Source: Heliomarina sp018223035 (GTDB lineage: Bacteria; Pseudomonadota; Alphaproteobacteria; Rhodobacterales; Rhodobacteraceae). Taken from it: DNA of 64,000 nt. A model generated the notes under the pieces. It saw only the letters and a program-made list of their open reading frames with translations, searched no databases and was not told the DNA's origin. Numbering within the stretch: position 1 is the first letter of the stretch; every line of letters starts with the position of its first letter. The stretch covers positions 5,193 to 69,192 of the forward strand of contig JAAEZD010000024.1 in assembly GCA_018223035.1 (NCBI GenBank). Direction: 5' to 3'. The position numbers and the translations under genes are program-made. Positions 52,084 to 60,696 of the stretch are shown here, one piece after another.

Positions 52084-53493
52084 TTGGAGACCCACGAATG
52101 GGCGAAAACCCTCCATGACCCGGTCGAACCCGATGGTCCAAGATTGGACGCCGCCGCCGACCTTTCGAATGCTCTTCAGGATGCTGGCTTCAAGAGTCTC
52201 AACGCGAGGGGTCACCCTTTCGATACCCCAAGACCGGAATGGCGGGAATTCTTGCAAGAACCGGCCCTACAATCGTTTATCCCTCATCGTGATCGGCGTG
52301 TACGCGTATCGAGCGATGGGAGCCCCGATCTTTACGATAGCGACAATGTCCAGGACTTCTACTCGAGTTGGCAGTTGCTGTTGGCGGCCGAGTTTGCCGA
52401 TATGGGTATCCATATCCGGGTGAATATGGCGAGCGATGACGTAGCTGAGCGTGTCCGGGACGACATCCAAAATGGGCTTTGGCCAGGAGGAAGGGCCTCG
52501 GAAGCACTTTCTCCGATCCGGGCGCTCCGTGAATTCAGAACGCATGAGACCACTCTCGACGCGATCGAGTGGTCGCGTGAGGAGGAGCGGGACCGGACAT
52601 TTCTCTTGCTTCAAGGTTTGGGTGGTGGGCGCATTGTTCTCAATGACGAACAGATCGCGGAGAGAGACGAGATACGCCGGTCCGTCGCAAAGGAAGCCTG
52701 CGAGCGGTTCAGCGTGGGCTCGGACGACCTAATCAACTGCTGCGAGTTTCTGACGAGGCAATGGCATGAATGGCATCGGGAAGGCCGTCCCCTCATCGCC
52801 GACGCCTATAAGATCTTTCTCGCGGAAGGGGTTCGATTGCTCCAAGTCTATTTCGAAATGAGTTTCGCGGAGATCAACGAAACCATCGGATTCCAAGGCT
52901 CCGGCATGCATCGCACGCTCGAAGTCATTTGGCCCGATTGGGATGCGGAACAGGTCGAACGCCTGGTTCGCACGCTGCGCGCCCCGGACCTGTCGGAAGA
53001 CCAGGTGAGAGAGTTTGGAGTGTTTCTTCGAGAGAACTTTCAGGACGCGATTTTCCATCGGCTGCAATCGTTCGAAAAGCACGCTTTTGAATACGGTCAC
53101 GCCCGGATCGCCGGCATGCAAAGTGACCTTCAGGGAATGTCGGTTGCGGTTGAACAAGTGGTTCGTGCCCTGGGCGGACAAGGCACCCAGCTTTCGAAAA
53201 TGTTCCGTGACTTATGGGATGGAACCGAGGTCGGGCGGATCTTGAAGAAGCAGAAAACCTTGCTTGAGCGCGGTCTGCCACTTGAAGACCTCCTCGAGGA
53301 GATAGACGCACTCAGGGCCAACCGCGGAGAACATGAAAAAGCGGCGGACCTCATTCTTGCGACACGTATCCGCGGCTCTGTCCACCATGCCATACGAATC
53401 GAAAAACAACTGGAACTTGAGAAACTGTTGGTCAGGGTGCTCCGCGCCGCGGCATTGACCCACGCGTTGCTGAAGCCCGTGGATGCCGACTAA
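52084..53493 (+). CDS. Unknown 469-residue protein, start region possibly frameshifted
   Basis: I do not recognise this family. The protein is hydrophilic and probably helical and cytoplasmic, with an acidic middle and no membrane segments or signal peptide. Features include the Trp/His-rich stretch LTRQWHEWHREGRPLIADAY and a Glu/Leu-rich C-terminal half. The first in-frame start is a TTG at 52084. Upstream, the same frame still reads protein-like sequence (RIRLFWPDPIARRIWLET) back to a stop at 52003. A well-placed GAGGAG and ATG at 52013 are in another frame, so a one-base shift near 52013-52040 may have broken the true start. It is followed by scpB on the other strand. Confidence 0.65.
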   Translation: METHEWAKTLHDPVEPDGPRLDAAADLSNALQDAGFKSLNARGHPFDTPRPEWREFLQEPALQSFIPHRDRRVRVSSDGSPDLYDSDNVQDFYSSWQLLLAAEFADMGIHIRVNMASDDVAERVRDDIQNGLWPGGRASEALSPIRALREFRTHETTLDAIEWSREEERDRTFLLLQGLGGGRIVLNDEQIAERDEIRRSVAKEACERFSVGSDDLINCCEFLTRQWHEWHREGRPLIADAYKIFLAEGVRLLQVYFEMSFAEINETIGFQGSGMHRTLEVIWPDWDAEQVERLVRTLRAPDLSEDQVREFGVFLRENFQDAIFHRLQSFEKHAFEYGHARIAGMQSDLQGMSVAVEQVVRALGGQGTQLSKMFRDLWDGTEVGRILKKQKTLLERGLPLEDLLEEIDALRANRGEHEKAADLILATRIRGSVHHAIRIEKQLELEKLLVRVLRAAALTHALLKPVDAD

Positions 53494-54086
53494 GGCTCAA
53501 CACCCAGCCCCGCATCCTCTAGCAATTCACGATCGGGAAGATCGCGCAGGCTTTCCAACCCGAAGGCGACCAGGAACTGCTCAGTCGTGACAAACGTATA
53601 GGGCGCACCGCGTCGCGGCGACCGCGGCCCGGTCCCGATCAGGTCGCGCGCATGCAGCCGGCCGATCAGGTCGCGGCTAATTTCTTTGCCGAAAATGTCC
53701 TTGAGCCCGTCGCGGGTGATCGGCTGGTGGTAGGCGATGGCGGCCAGGACCGCGACGTCGAATTCGCTCAGGTCCAGCAATTGGTCCCCGATATCTGCCG
53801 CCGCGCGGATCGCAGGGGCGTAGATAGCCCGCGTCCGGAACATCCAGCCGCCAGCGACTTGAGCGATCTCGAAGGCCCGCCCCTCCAGATCGGCGGCAAG
53901 GTCCTCAACCAGCAGGTCGACCGAAGCGCCCTGCCCCACCACGCGGGCCAGATCGTCGCGCGGCACCGGCGAGGCAGAGGCAAAGAGCACCGCCTCGATC
54001 CGGCGCATCCATTCCCGCCAGCGCAACTCTGGCGGCAGGTCGGGCAGCTCGCGGTCCAGTTCGGGGTCAGAGCGATCCTTCGCCAT
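53490..54086 (-). CDS. scpB: ScpB-like segregation and condensation protein
   Basis: ScpB is the winged-helix kleisin partner of SMC complexes in chromosome condensation. The product has 198 residues with RRIEAVLFASASPVPRDDLARVVG, then LSEFDVAVLAAIAYHQPITRDGLKDIFGKEIS and a C-terminal GAPYTFVTTEQFLVAFGL, the tandem winged helices of ScpB. It starts two bases after the DUF1403 gene, so both form an operon. No scpA or smc is nearby, so it is probably a plasmid-type paralogue with a role in replicon maintenance. Confidence 0.88.
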   Translation of the reverse strand: MAKDRSDPELDRELPDLPPELRWREWMRRIEAVLFASASPVPRDDLARVVGQGASVDLLVEDLAADLEGRAFEIAQVAGGWMFRTRAIYAPAIRAAADIGDQLLDLSEFDVAVLAAIAYHQPITRDGLKDIFGKEISRDLIGRLHARDLIGTGPRSPRRGAPYTFVTTEQFLVAFGLESLRDLPDRELLEDAGLGVEP

Positions 54087-54088
54087 CG

Positions 54089-54973
54089 CTACACCCCGTA
54101 GAGCCGGAAGGTGTCGCGCCCGGTCAGCTCGCGCACCGCGCCGAGGTCGACCAGCCGGTCGCAGAGCCGCCGCGCGGCGCGATCCTGCAATGGCAAGGCC
54201 GACGGCGCCACGGCGTCCCGGGTCAGGAACATCTTGACGGCATCCCCCGCCCCCTTTGCCCGCAGCTTCGGAGCGACCGCCTTGAGATGCGCCGCCCGCC
54301 GCGCGAGGTCGACGGAGAGACGCACGGCATCGACTGGCGATAAGACGAGCGCCCGATGACAGGCGAGACGCAAGTCGTCGCCATGCTTGCGCAGGTCGGC
54401 GCGTTTCAGACCCGCGGCCAACAACGGCAAGAGATGATCCCAACCGAATGTTTGGGCGAGAGCCGCCTCCGCAAGGATCAGCGCCGCAACCTCTGCGCGC
54501 GGCGCCTCGCGCAGTACCGCCTCCAGCACCATCGCGGCACGGGTCACGGGCGCCCCTTTCCCCGCATCGAGCCACGTCGCAATCTGGCCCGGCTCGAAGG
54601 CCGGCAAGGCTCGGCCCAGAGCCTTGATCGACACCGGCCGCTCCACCGCACGCCGCCAGGCGAGGCAGGTTTCACCGGTCGGTCCGGGTAGATCGCCGGG
54701 CCGCAACAGGTGCACCGCATCGCGCAACTCCGCTTCCCGCTCCGGTCGTCCAGAGAACGCGACACAAGCCGCAGCCGCGCTCAGTGCCAAACGGTCCCGC
54801 AACAAAGCTTGGGGCACCTCCGCGCGTCCGAGCACAACATGCAGATGGTTCAGCGCCGCGCCCGACAAAAACGCAACATCTTCAAGGGTTTCAGCGCGTG
54901 CAGAGGTGACCCAGGCAGGCATCCGTTGTAACGTGTCGAGGTCGCTGATGTGATCTAGCCGGGCGAAAGTCAT
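54089..54973 (-). CDS. DUF1403 family protein
   Basis: The product has 294 residues, Ala/Leu/Arg-rich and mostly helical: PAWVTSARAETLEDVAFLSGAALNHLHVVLGR near the start is the typical DUF1403 opening, with LLRPGDLPGPTGETCLAWRRAV in the middle. The function is unknown. Members are common on alphaproteobacterial plasmids beside scpB-like genes, as here. The C-terminal region (LQDRAARRLCDRLVDLGAVRELTGRDTFRLYGV) looks like a winged helix, so DNA binding is possible. Confidence 0.85.
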   Translation of the reverse strand: MTFARLDHISDLDTLQRMPAWVTSARAETLEDVAFLSGAALNHLHVVLGRAEVPQALLRDRLALSAAAACVAFSGRPEREAELRDAVHLLRPGDLPGPTGETCLAWRRAVERPVSIKALGRALPAFEPGQIATWLDAGKGAPVTRAAMVLEAVLREAPRAEVAALILAEAALAQTFGWDHLLPLLAAGLKRADLRKHGDDLRLACHRALVLSPVDAVRLSVDLARRAAHLKAVAPKLRAKGAGDAVKMFLTRDAVAPSALPLQDRAARRLCDRLVDLGAVRELTGRDTFRLYGV

Positions 54974-55049
54974 GCCTGAAGCCTACATCAGCGCGGCGCT
55001 TTTTGCCAGGAAATAGCGACCAAACCGCCTCACCTTGCCGATCCCATTT

Positions 55050-55078
55050 ATGTCCAATAAGTTTGCATTATCGGACAT
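55050..55078. other. Probable recombination site near two recombinase genes
   Basis: Inverted 11-bp arms ATGTCCAATAA (55050-55060) and TTATCGGACAT (55068-55078) match at 10 of 11 positions around a 7-bp centre (GTTTGCA). The layout fits a tyrosine recombinase core site, and such a gene starts 52 bases downstream. The arms also fit the Tn3-type resolvase half-site TGTCYRWTA, so the serine recombinase at 56287 is the other candidate. Confidence 0.6.
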
Positions 55079-55129
55079 CAAAGAATATGCTAGGAAGCAA
55101 TTCAATTTTATCACTGGATTCACTGGAAA

Positions 55130-56227
55130 ATGGCCTCAGAGGACGAGAAGTCGACATCATCAAACTCTGGTGTGTTTAGTATCGCTCAGAACGGCGACAG
55201 CGATCAAGACAAAAGCGACAGCATCTCCCTTCCCGCACATGTCGCCGGTTCCGGCAATCTCGGTCGCTTGGTCGACACCGCTCGCGACTACGCGCGCGCC
55301 GCGGCCTCCGACAATACGCTGAAGGCCTATGCAAAGGACTGGGCGCATTTCACCCGCTGGTGCCGGATGAAGGGCACGGAGCCTCTGCCCCCGTCGCCTG
55401 AGATGATGGGGCTTTATCTCGCAGACCTGGCGTCCGGATCGGGACCCTCCCCTGCCCTATCGGTCTCGACCATCGACCGCCGCCTGTTCGGGCTTGTCTG
55501 GAACTATGCGCAACGCGGGTTCACCTTTGATCGCAAGAACCGTCACATCGCCACGGTGCTAGCGGGGATCAAGCGCCGGCATGCGCGTCCGCCGGTGCAG
55601 AAGGAAGCGATCCTGGCCGAGGACATCCTCGCGATGGTCGCCACCCTGCCCTTTGAGCTGCGCGGGCTCAGAGATCAGGCGATGCTGCTGCTGGGCTATG
55701 CCGGGGGCCTTCGACGCTCCGAAATCGTCAGCCTCGACGTTCACAAGGACGACACGCCGGACTCGGGTGGCTGGATCGAGATCTTCGAGAAGGGTGCCCT
55801 GCTCACCCTCAATGCCAAGACTGGCTGGCGTGAGGTCGAGATCGGCCGCGGCTCCAAGGAGCAAACCTGCCCGGTGCATGCGCTGGAGCAATGGTTGCAC
55901 TTCGCCAGGATCGACTTCGGGCCTGTGTTCGTGCGCACCTCACGCGACGGTAAGAAAGCGCTGGAAGCGCGTCTCAACGACAAGCATGTCGCGCGCCTGA
56001 TCAAGCGCACCGTCTTGGAAGCGGGCATTCGATCCGAGCTGCCCGAGAAAGACCGCCTCGCCCTCTTCTCTGGCCATAGCTTGCGCGCCGGTCTCGCCAG
56101 TTCGGCAGAAGTCGACGAGCGCTATGTCCAGAAGCAGCTCGGCCATACAAGCGCCGAAATGACCCGTCGTTACCAGCGCCGCCGAGACAGGTTCCGCGTG
56201 AACCTGACCAAAGCCGCGGGACTATAA
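55130..56227 (+). CDS. Tyrosine recombinase/phage-type integrase
   Basis: The product has 365 residues. The N-terminal SAM-like core-binding domain is at about 50-150 (NTLKAYAKDWAHFTRWC). The catalytic domain shows the first Arg in YAGGLRRSEIVSLDV, the HxxR box in SGHSLRAGLASSAEV, a later His in LGHTSAEMTRRYQRR and the Tyr nucleophile in TRRY. All catalytic residues are present. It precedes a serine recombinase on the same strand. In this plasmid backbone it probably resolves multimers or integrates the element. Confidence 0.94.
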   Translation: MASEDEKSTSSNSGVFSIAQNGDSDQDKSDSISLPAHVAGSGNLGRLVDTARDYARAAASDNTLKAYAKDWAHFTRWCRMKGTEPLPPSPEMMGLYLADLASGSGPSPALSVSTIDRRLFGLVWNYAQRGFTFDRKNRHIATVLAGIKRRHARPPVQKEAILAEDILAMVATLPFELRGLRDQAMLLLGYAGGLRRSEIVSLDVHKDDTPDSGGWIEIFEKGALLTLNAKTGWREVEIGRGSKEQTCPVHALEQWLHFARIDFGPVFVRTSRDGKKALEARLNDKHVARLIKRTVLEAGIRSELPEKDRLALFSGHSLRAGLASSAEVDERYVQKQLGHTSAEMTRRYQRRRDRFRVNLTKAAGL

Positions 56228-56286
56228 TCGCGCGGTCATTCGGTCGTTTAATGACAATACTTGTAATTGCAAACGGCCCGTTTTTA

Positions 56287-57180
56287 ATGCCCTTTATAGG
56301 CTATGCGCGCGTATCTACAGAGGATCAGACCCCCCTGCCCCAGTCAGAGGCCCTTCAATCTGTGGGATGTTCCGAGATTTTCGAAGAACACGCCTCAGGT
56401 GGAAATCGTGCGCGGCCTGTGCTTGCCCGCGTGCTAGAGCGAGTTGCCAAGGGCGACACGCTGGTTGTCGTTCGGATCGATCGGCTTGCGCGATCTCTGT
56501 CGCACTTGCTGGAGGTAATCGAGCGCCTGGAGGCGAAGGGGGCCTTCTTCCGCTCCCTGCAGGACCCCATCGACACCTCATCCCCGCAGGGCAAATTCAC
56601 GCTGCAGGTTCTGGGTGCTGCAGCCGAATTCGAACGCGCCCTGATCCGAGAGCGCACCAAGGCCGGGCTTGCCTCGGCACGCGCCAAAGGGCGCGTAGGC
56701 GGCAACCCTGGACTTCGCGGCAAAGACCCCGCTGCGCTGCGCAAGGTGCGGCTGGCGCGACAGGACGGCTATATGGAGCGCTTGAACGAAACTGCGCAGG
56801 ATTGGGTGCCCCATGTGCGCCGTTTGCGCCCCGACATGGCTTGGGAGGACGTCCTGCGGATTATCAATGGCCCCCTTCCCCCAGATCGCCATTGGACCCA
56901 AAGCCGCCTGCTCCGCGCTGTAAAAGCCTATGTGCGCGACGGGTTCCTGCCCGATGAAGTGCTTGGCCGCGCCGGACGCCGCGATACCGACGATCGTCTG
57001 CCCGCTATCGTGGCCGGCATCAAGGGCGCGGACCCGGATATCACGCTTCAGGCAATCTGCGACCGACTGGAATCCATGCGCGAACGCACTCCGCGTGGCC
57101 GCACGAGCTGGCAGCCGTCGTCAGTGAGGATGCTGCTGGAACGGGCGGAAAGGCTGGGGTTGCTGAGGCCCGCGCAGTAA
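56287..57180 (+). CDS. Serine recombinase/resolvase
   Basis: The product has 297 residues. The resolvase domain starts IGYARVSTEDQTPLPQ (Ser nucleophile in RVS), with RIDRLARSLSHLLEVIE, DTSSPQGKFTLQVLGAAAEFERALIRERTKAGLASARAKGR as the E-helix region. A C-terminal extension of about 150 residues goes beyond simple Tn3 resolvases and holds a winged-helix-like segment ending SWQPSSVRMLLERAERLGL. The ATG at 56287 is chosen because the domain begins directly after it. It probably keeps the replicon monomeric. Confidence 0.92.
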   Translation: MPFIGYARVSTEDQTPLPQSEALQSVGCSEIFEEHASGGNRARPVLARVLERVAKGDTLVVVRIDRLARSLSHLLEVIERLEAKGAFFRSLQDPIDTSSPQGKFTLQVLGAAAEFERALIRERTKAGLASARAKGRVGGNPGLRGKDPAALRKVRLARQDGYMERLNETAQDWVPHVRRLRPDMAWEDVLRIINGPLPPDRHWTQSRLLRAVKAYVRDGFLPDEVLGRAGRRDTDDRLPAIVAGIKGADPDITLQAICDRLESMRERTPRGRTSWQPSSVRMLLERAERLGLLRPAQ

Positions 57181-57240
57181 TCACAACCTTGTAAATCTTC
57201 CACTCCATGGAATGATTGCAAGGTGCAGCGCGTTTTGCGG

Positions 57241-57560
57241 TCAGTAGAATGGATTGACGACGCGCAACTGATGTTCCACGAGCAATCAATCGTGCATGTC
57301 CCCGCTCCGCAATGTTGCCACCCGGAGATCAGTGCGGCAGACACGATCATCGCACCATAATCAGATGGTTGATATGTCTCTGCCAAAGCGCGACCCGCCT
57401 GATGGGTTTCGTCCGTCAGATCCTCGACCGGGTACAAGGATTGGGTAGCGTCGAGAAAAGCTCCAATGCCCTCCCAACTGAGTCCCACTTTTCTCCGGCA
57501 GTTGACTATCGCTATGTTCAGGACCTGGACTCTGATCCGAGGTCCCTGCCCCAATATTTT
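57241..57560 (-). pseudogene. Degenerate PIN-domain toxin (VapC-like)
   Basis: One frame gives VGLSWEGIGAFLDATQ, VEDLTDETHQAGRALAETYQ and IVSAALISG, the second half of a VapC PIN domain. A shift in frame and a stop follow, and another frame gives the expected end LLVEHQLRVVNPFY before the stop at 57241. The conserved acidic position after the YD motif is replaced (SDYGAM). The N-terminus and antitoxin are not recognisable. Confidence 0.7.
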
Positions 57561-58256
57561 TCGGCGGATGTTCCTGCAATCTGGAGCTTCGCAAGGGATC
57601 TGCCATCGATTATTCTACGCGAATCATCTCGACAACGAAACTGGGCGCAACCCGCCTCCCGAGAATTGGTGAAGGGAACCATAGGTTGGGCTGAGGCAAG
57701 AACGTGATCCGCGGTTCCGTTTCAGTGATTTTCGAAGCCGCCGAGTGAGCGCATCGGCTTCAGTGAGTGTCGATCGTTCGATCTACGAACATTCTCGGGA
57801 ACCTAGAATGCCACGGATCGCACCTCCGCCTTCCTCTGCAAGTAGGGCTCAACAGATAGGTCTTGAGGTCCGGCGAGGGCGTAGTTGAATTGGTTCTATC
57901 TACGCTGTGCTCTGTTTCGGATCCTGTTTCTGCCACGAGAACAACCGCGTCGCCCCATACCTTGCCGGGAACCGTTGGGGCGCCAGACGACAGGGCCTTA
58001 ACCACCCATGGTGATGCGGGGCAAATGTGATCTGGTCGTCTGGACCCAGCCCCCCGAGCATCATTGTGACTTCGGCATGTTGGTCCACTAGGGTCCTCGA
58101 TCTGCGGCAAATCTGACGGTGCTTGGTTCGCATCTGCCTGAGTGCATAGTTTCTCTCGCCACCCAAATTCTCGGTCCAGGTATTGCTGTTATATCGGCTG
58201 CTTGCGGCGCCCAATCGGCGACAGATGCCTTCATGAACCACCAATTTGGGGGTGCT

Positions 58257-58272
58257 GTTAACAGCTGTTAAC
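58257..58272. promoter_or_regulatory. parS: parS site 1 (upstream of repA)
   Basis: The perfect palindrome GTTAACAGCTGTTAAC fits the repABC parS pattern GTTNNNNGCNNNNAAC, where RepB binds. It lies 142 bases before the repA start. Confidence 0.88.
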
Positions 58273-58323
58273 TCTAGAGGGTGCGCGGCTTCCCTAGTAG
58301 TCCTTTGGTCCAACAGCACAATT

Positions 58324-58332
58324 TGTGGATAA
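58324..58332 (-). promoter_or_regulatory. DnaA box upstream of repA
   Basis: TGTGGATAA is a perfect reverse complement of the DnaA box TTATCCACA. It lies 52 bases after parS site 1 and 82 bases before repA. Confidence 0.55.
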
Positions 58333-58414
58333 AATTCTTGACTTAACAGGGTGAATCACGGCCATTGGAGTCAAGTTGCGCAAATAAGCGCGTTCGAGCA
58401 GAGAAATAGCAACC

Positions 58415-59596
58415 ATGTTCCAGACGGCACCAATCGAAGCGGCGTCTCAATCCGAGCTTACAAGCCAGATGGCAGCGCGTCTACACACCGCGCTCACGAC
58501 GCATCTTCAACAAGCCTACGCGCCCGATCAACGTAAGAATTTGAGACTACTCAGCGCTACAGAGACTGCTGATCTCCTGGGAGTGACCGGGCAATTCTTG
58601 CGCAAGTGCCATAGCGACGGGTCCTTGCCGGAGCCGGAAGTGATCAAGAACGGACGGCGTTTCTATTCCGGTGAAGAGATCCTTCAAGCCCGCCATTTTC
58701 TGGAGGTTAGCTCTCGTAAGCCCGGCAAGTATCTTCCTGGCCGTCGGGAGGGTGACAAACTGCAGGTTATTCAGTTGATGAACTTCAAAGGTGGGTCTGC
58801 GAAATCCACCTCTGCGATCCACCTGTGTCACTACCTTGCCTTGAGCGGTTACAGGGTGCTGGCGATTGATCTGGACCCACAAGGGAGTCTCACGGGATTT
58901 TGCGGGATTCAGACGGAATTGGAGTTTGAAGGCGCGTCGATTTACGATGCACTTCGCTATGATGACCCGGTTCCAATGTCCGAGGCCATCGTAGAAACTT
59001 ATTTTCCTGGCCTTCATCTGGCTCCTGCCCGGCTTGTTCTAAGCGAGTTTGAAACAGAGACTGCGGTCAATGCAGGTCGCGGCGTAGCATTCTTTGAGAA
59101 GCTCAGCCAAGCGATCCAGTCCGTTGAGGGCGACTACGACGTGGTGGTAATCGACAGTCCACCAGCTCTCGGATTCTTGACTTTGACTGGCCTCTACGCT
59201 GCGACCTCGGTCATCGTGCCGATGACGCCGAGCATGCTCGACCTTGCTTCCACCCAGCAGTTTGTCGAAATGACTTCTGCTTATCTTGGCGTGATCGAGG
59301 ACACGGGCGTCAAGCTCGATCATGATTTTTTCTCCTTCCTTATAACGCGGGACGATCCGAGCGATATCCCCAGTCAGCAGATCGTGAGCCTTATGCGTGC
59401 ACTGTTCCAGGATCGTGTGGTTGGTGCGACCGGACTGCGTAGTACGGCTATCGGCGACGCATCGATGCTCAAGATGTCGATCTACGAGGTTTCGCGATCT
59501 GAGATGACCAGGTCGACCTATGATCGCGCAAAAAACAGCATGGATGCAGTTGGTGCAGAGATTGCGGGAATGCTTCAACAGGCTTGGGGGCGGTAA
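58415..59596 (+). CDS. repA: Plasmid partition ATPase RepA (ParA type)
   Basis: RepA drives plasmid segregation with RepB and represses the repABC promoter. The product has 393 residues: an N-terminal helix-turn-helix (LLSATETADLLGVTGQFLRKCHSDGSLPEPEV), deviant Walker A (MNFKGGSAKST), Walker A' (VLAIDLDPQGSLTGFCG) and Walker B (YDVVVIDSPPALGFLTL). The size and domain order are normal for RepA of repABC replicons. It is first in the operon and ends two bases before the chosen repB start. Confidence 0.95.
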   Translation: MFQTAPIEAASQSELTSQMAARLHTALTTHLQQAYAPDQRKNLRLLSATETADLLGVTGQFLRKCHSDGSLPEPEVIKNGRRFYSGEEILQARHFLEVSSRKPGKYLPGRREGDKLQVIQLMNFKGGSAKSTSAIHLCHYLALSGYRVLAIDLDPQGSLTGFCGIQTELEFEGASIYDALRYDDPVPMSEAIVETYFPGLHLAPARLVLSEFETETAVNAGRGVAFFEKLSQAIQSVEGDYDVVVIDSPPALGFLTLTGLYAATSVIVPMTPSMLDLASTQQFVEMTSAYLGVIEDTGVKLDHDFFSFLITRDDPSDIPSQQIVSLMRALFQDRVVGATGLRSTAIGDASMLKMSIYEVSRSEMTRSTYDRAKNSMDAVGAEIAGMLQQAWGR

Positions 59597-59598
59597 TC

Positions 59599-60570
59599 AT
59601 GGCTATGGGTAAAAATAAAACCGGCATCATGGCTGCGATAACTGCGGCGACTGAGGCGTCGAAAGATGGGGCTTCTGATAGAGCTCATCGAACATTGCCG
59701 AAAGGAACTATCGGCTCTGTACGTGCGGGTCTCGGCGGCATTCAGGAAATCGACACCAACCTGATCCTTGCTTGGGGTCCGAAAGACCGACTGGATATTG
59801 AGTTAACAGCTGTTAACAGCACCGCACCGAATGAATCGATCAAGGATCTCGCAACCAGCATCGCTGATGCCGGGCAGCAAGTCCCGGTGCTTCTACGTCC
59901 TTCGAAGGATCGTGACGGGCATTTTGAAATCATATACGGCCAGAGACGAGTACTTGCGTGCCGCCATCTGGGGATACCAGTGCGGGCTCTGATCCGGACG
60001 CTCGATGATACCGATGCATTGATGGCAAAAGGCCTCGAAAATGCTGGCCGCGCGGAGCTAAGCTATTATGAACGAGTCCGGTTCGCACAAGCGATCCTGG
60101 AGCAGGGCTACTCGCGTGCGGAGGCGTGTCAAGCTTTAGCTATCAGCAAGAATACTCTTTCGCAGCTTGAGCGCATCAATCGGCTAGTACCCTTGGCTGT
60201 CGGCGAAGCCATTGGCGCGGCTCCGGGAGCAGGGCGCCCGAAATGGACCACACTCGCAACTGCGTTTGAGAAAGCTCAGCTTTCGGAGGAGGGTGTTTTG
60301 GATGTTCTTGGTCAATCTGGTGACCTCGATTCCGACGGACGGCTGGACCTCGTTCTCAAGGAAATTGGCAAAAGAGGTAAGCAAGAACGATTTGTCGAGG
60401 AGCGCTCGCCCGTTCCCGGTGTGCAGATCAAGAGTGGAAAATCTGGGCTCTCAGTGTCCGTCAAGCGGATAGGGGAGAATACAAGATTCGCGAATTGGCT
60501 GGATCAGAATCTGGACCAGCTCATTCAGGATTCCTTCGATCGGTTCCAATCAGAGAGCCACGATGGATAG
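59599..60570 (+). CDS. repB: Plasmid partition protein RepB (ParB type)
   Basis: RepB binds parS and bridges it to RepA. The product has 323 residues: the ParB domain with QQVPVLLRPSKDRDGHFEIIYGQRRVLACRHLGIPVRALIR, then the DNA-binding helix-turn-helix region (GYSRAEACQALAISKNTLSQLERI) and a dimerising C-terminus. The ATG at 59599 follows GGGGG. A parS palindrome lies inside the coding sequence, where it encodes LTAVNS, so the site is kept under both coding and binding constraint. Confidence 0.95.
   Translation: MAMGKNKTGIMAAITAATEASKDGASDRAHRTLPKGTIGSVRAGLGGIQEIDTNLILAWGPKDRLDIELTAVNSTAPNESIKDLATSIADAGQQVPVLLRPSKDRDGHFEIIYGQRRVLACRHLGIPVRALIRTLDDTDALMAKGLENAGRAELSYYERVRFAQAILEQGYSRAEACQALAISKNTLSQLERINRLVPLAVGEAIGAAPGAGRPKWTTLATAFEKAQLSEEGVLDVLGQSGDLDSDGRLDLVLKEIGKRGKQERFVEERSPVPGVQIKSGKSGLSVSVKRIGENTRFANWLDQNLDQLIQDSFDRFQSESHDG
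59802..59817. promoter_or_regulatory. parS: parS site 2 (inside repB)
   Basis: The same 16-bp palindrome as sites 1 and 3, within repB codons 68-74. Internal parS sites are unusual in position, but the identity to the other two is exact. Confidence 0.85.
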
Positions 60571-60571
60571 C

Positions 60572-60595
60572 GGCGGTTAACAGCTGTTAACCGCC
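60572..60595. promoter_or_regulatory. parS: parS site 3 (after repB)
   Basis: The 16-bp core GTTAACAGCTGTTAAC (60576-60591) is extended by GGCG and CGCC to a 24-bp perfect palindrome, starting directly after the repB stop. Confidence 0.88.
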
Positions 60596-60630
60596 AATAC
60601 AGAGGCAACGAGCAGAAAGGAGAAAGGCAC

Positions 60631-60665
60631 CAAAAAGAAAACCCTCGAAACCGAAGTCCCGAGGG
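60631..60665 (-). terminator. Terminator of the antisense RNA
   Basis: A six-base GC-rich stem with a 12-base loop (60642-60665) is followed on the minus strand by TTTTCTTTTT (60641-60632). Confidence 0.85.
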
Positions 60666-60696
60666 CTGCTGCGCATAAAGCGCGATTTGTTTTCAC
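60632..60696 (-). ncRNA. Antisense copy-control RNA of repABC (ctRNA/incA)
   Basis: In repABC replicons a small counter-transcribed RNA between repB and repC blocks repC expression. On the minus strand a promoter with -35 TTGTTT (60726-60731), a 17-base spacer and -10 TAGGAT (60703-60708) would start RNA near 60696. It ends at a terminator hairpin with stem CCCTCG/CGAGGG (60642-60665) followed by TTTTCTTTTT. The RNA would be about 65 bases. In the repC leader GGGCTGCT (60663-60670) can pair with AGCAGCCC (60708-60715), and GCCCG (60712-60716) with CGGGC (60745-60749), two mutually exclusive folds. Confidence 0.82.

Larger units (their letters stand above)
57181..58414. other. Region upstream of repA with decayed genes
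   Basis: It contains a dead vapC (57241-57560), a parS palindrome (58257-58272) and a DnaA box (58324-58332). A minus-strand frame (57900..58319) encodes an Arg/His-rich peptide I cannot support as a gene. The rest shows nothing recognisable. Confidence 0.5.

Noticed and set aside
57900..58319. 139-residue minus-strand frame upstream of repA
   Set aside because: Arg/His-rich with no family features and crossing the parS site; not enough to call a gene.
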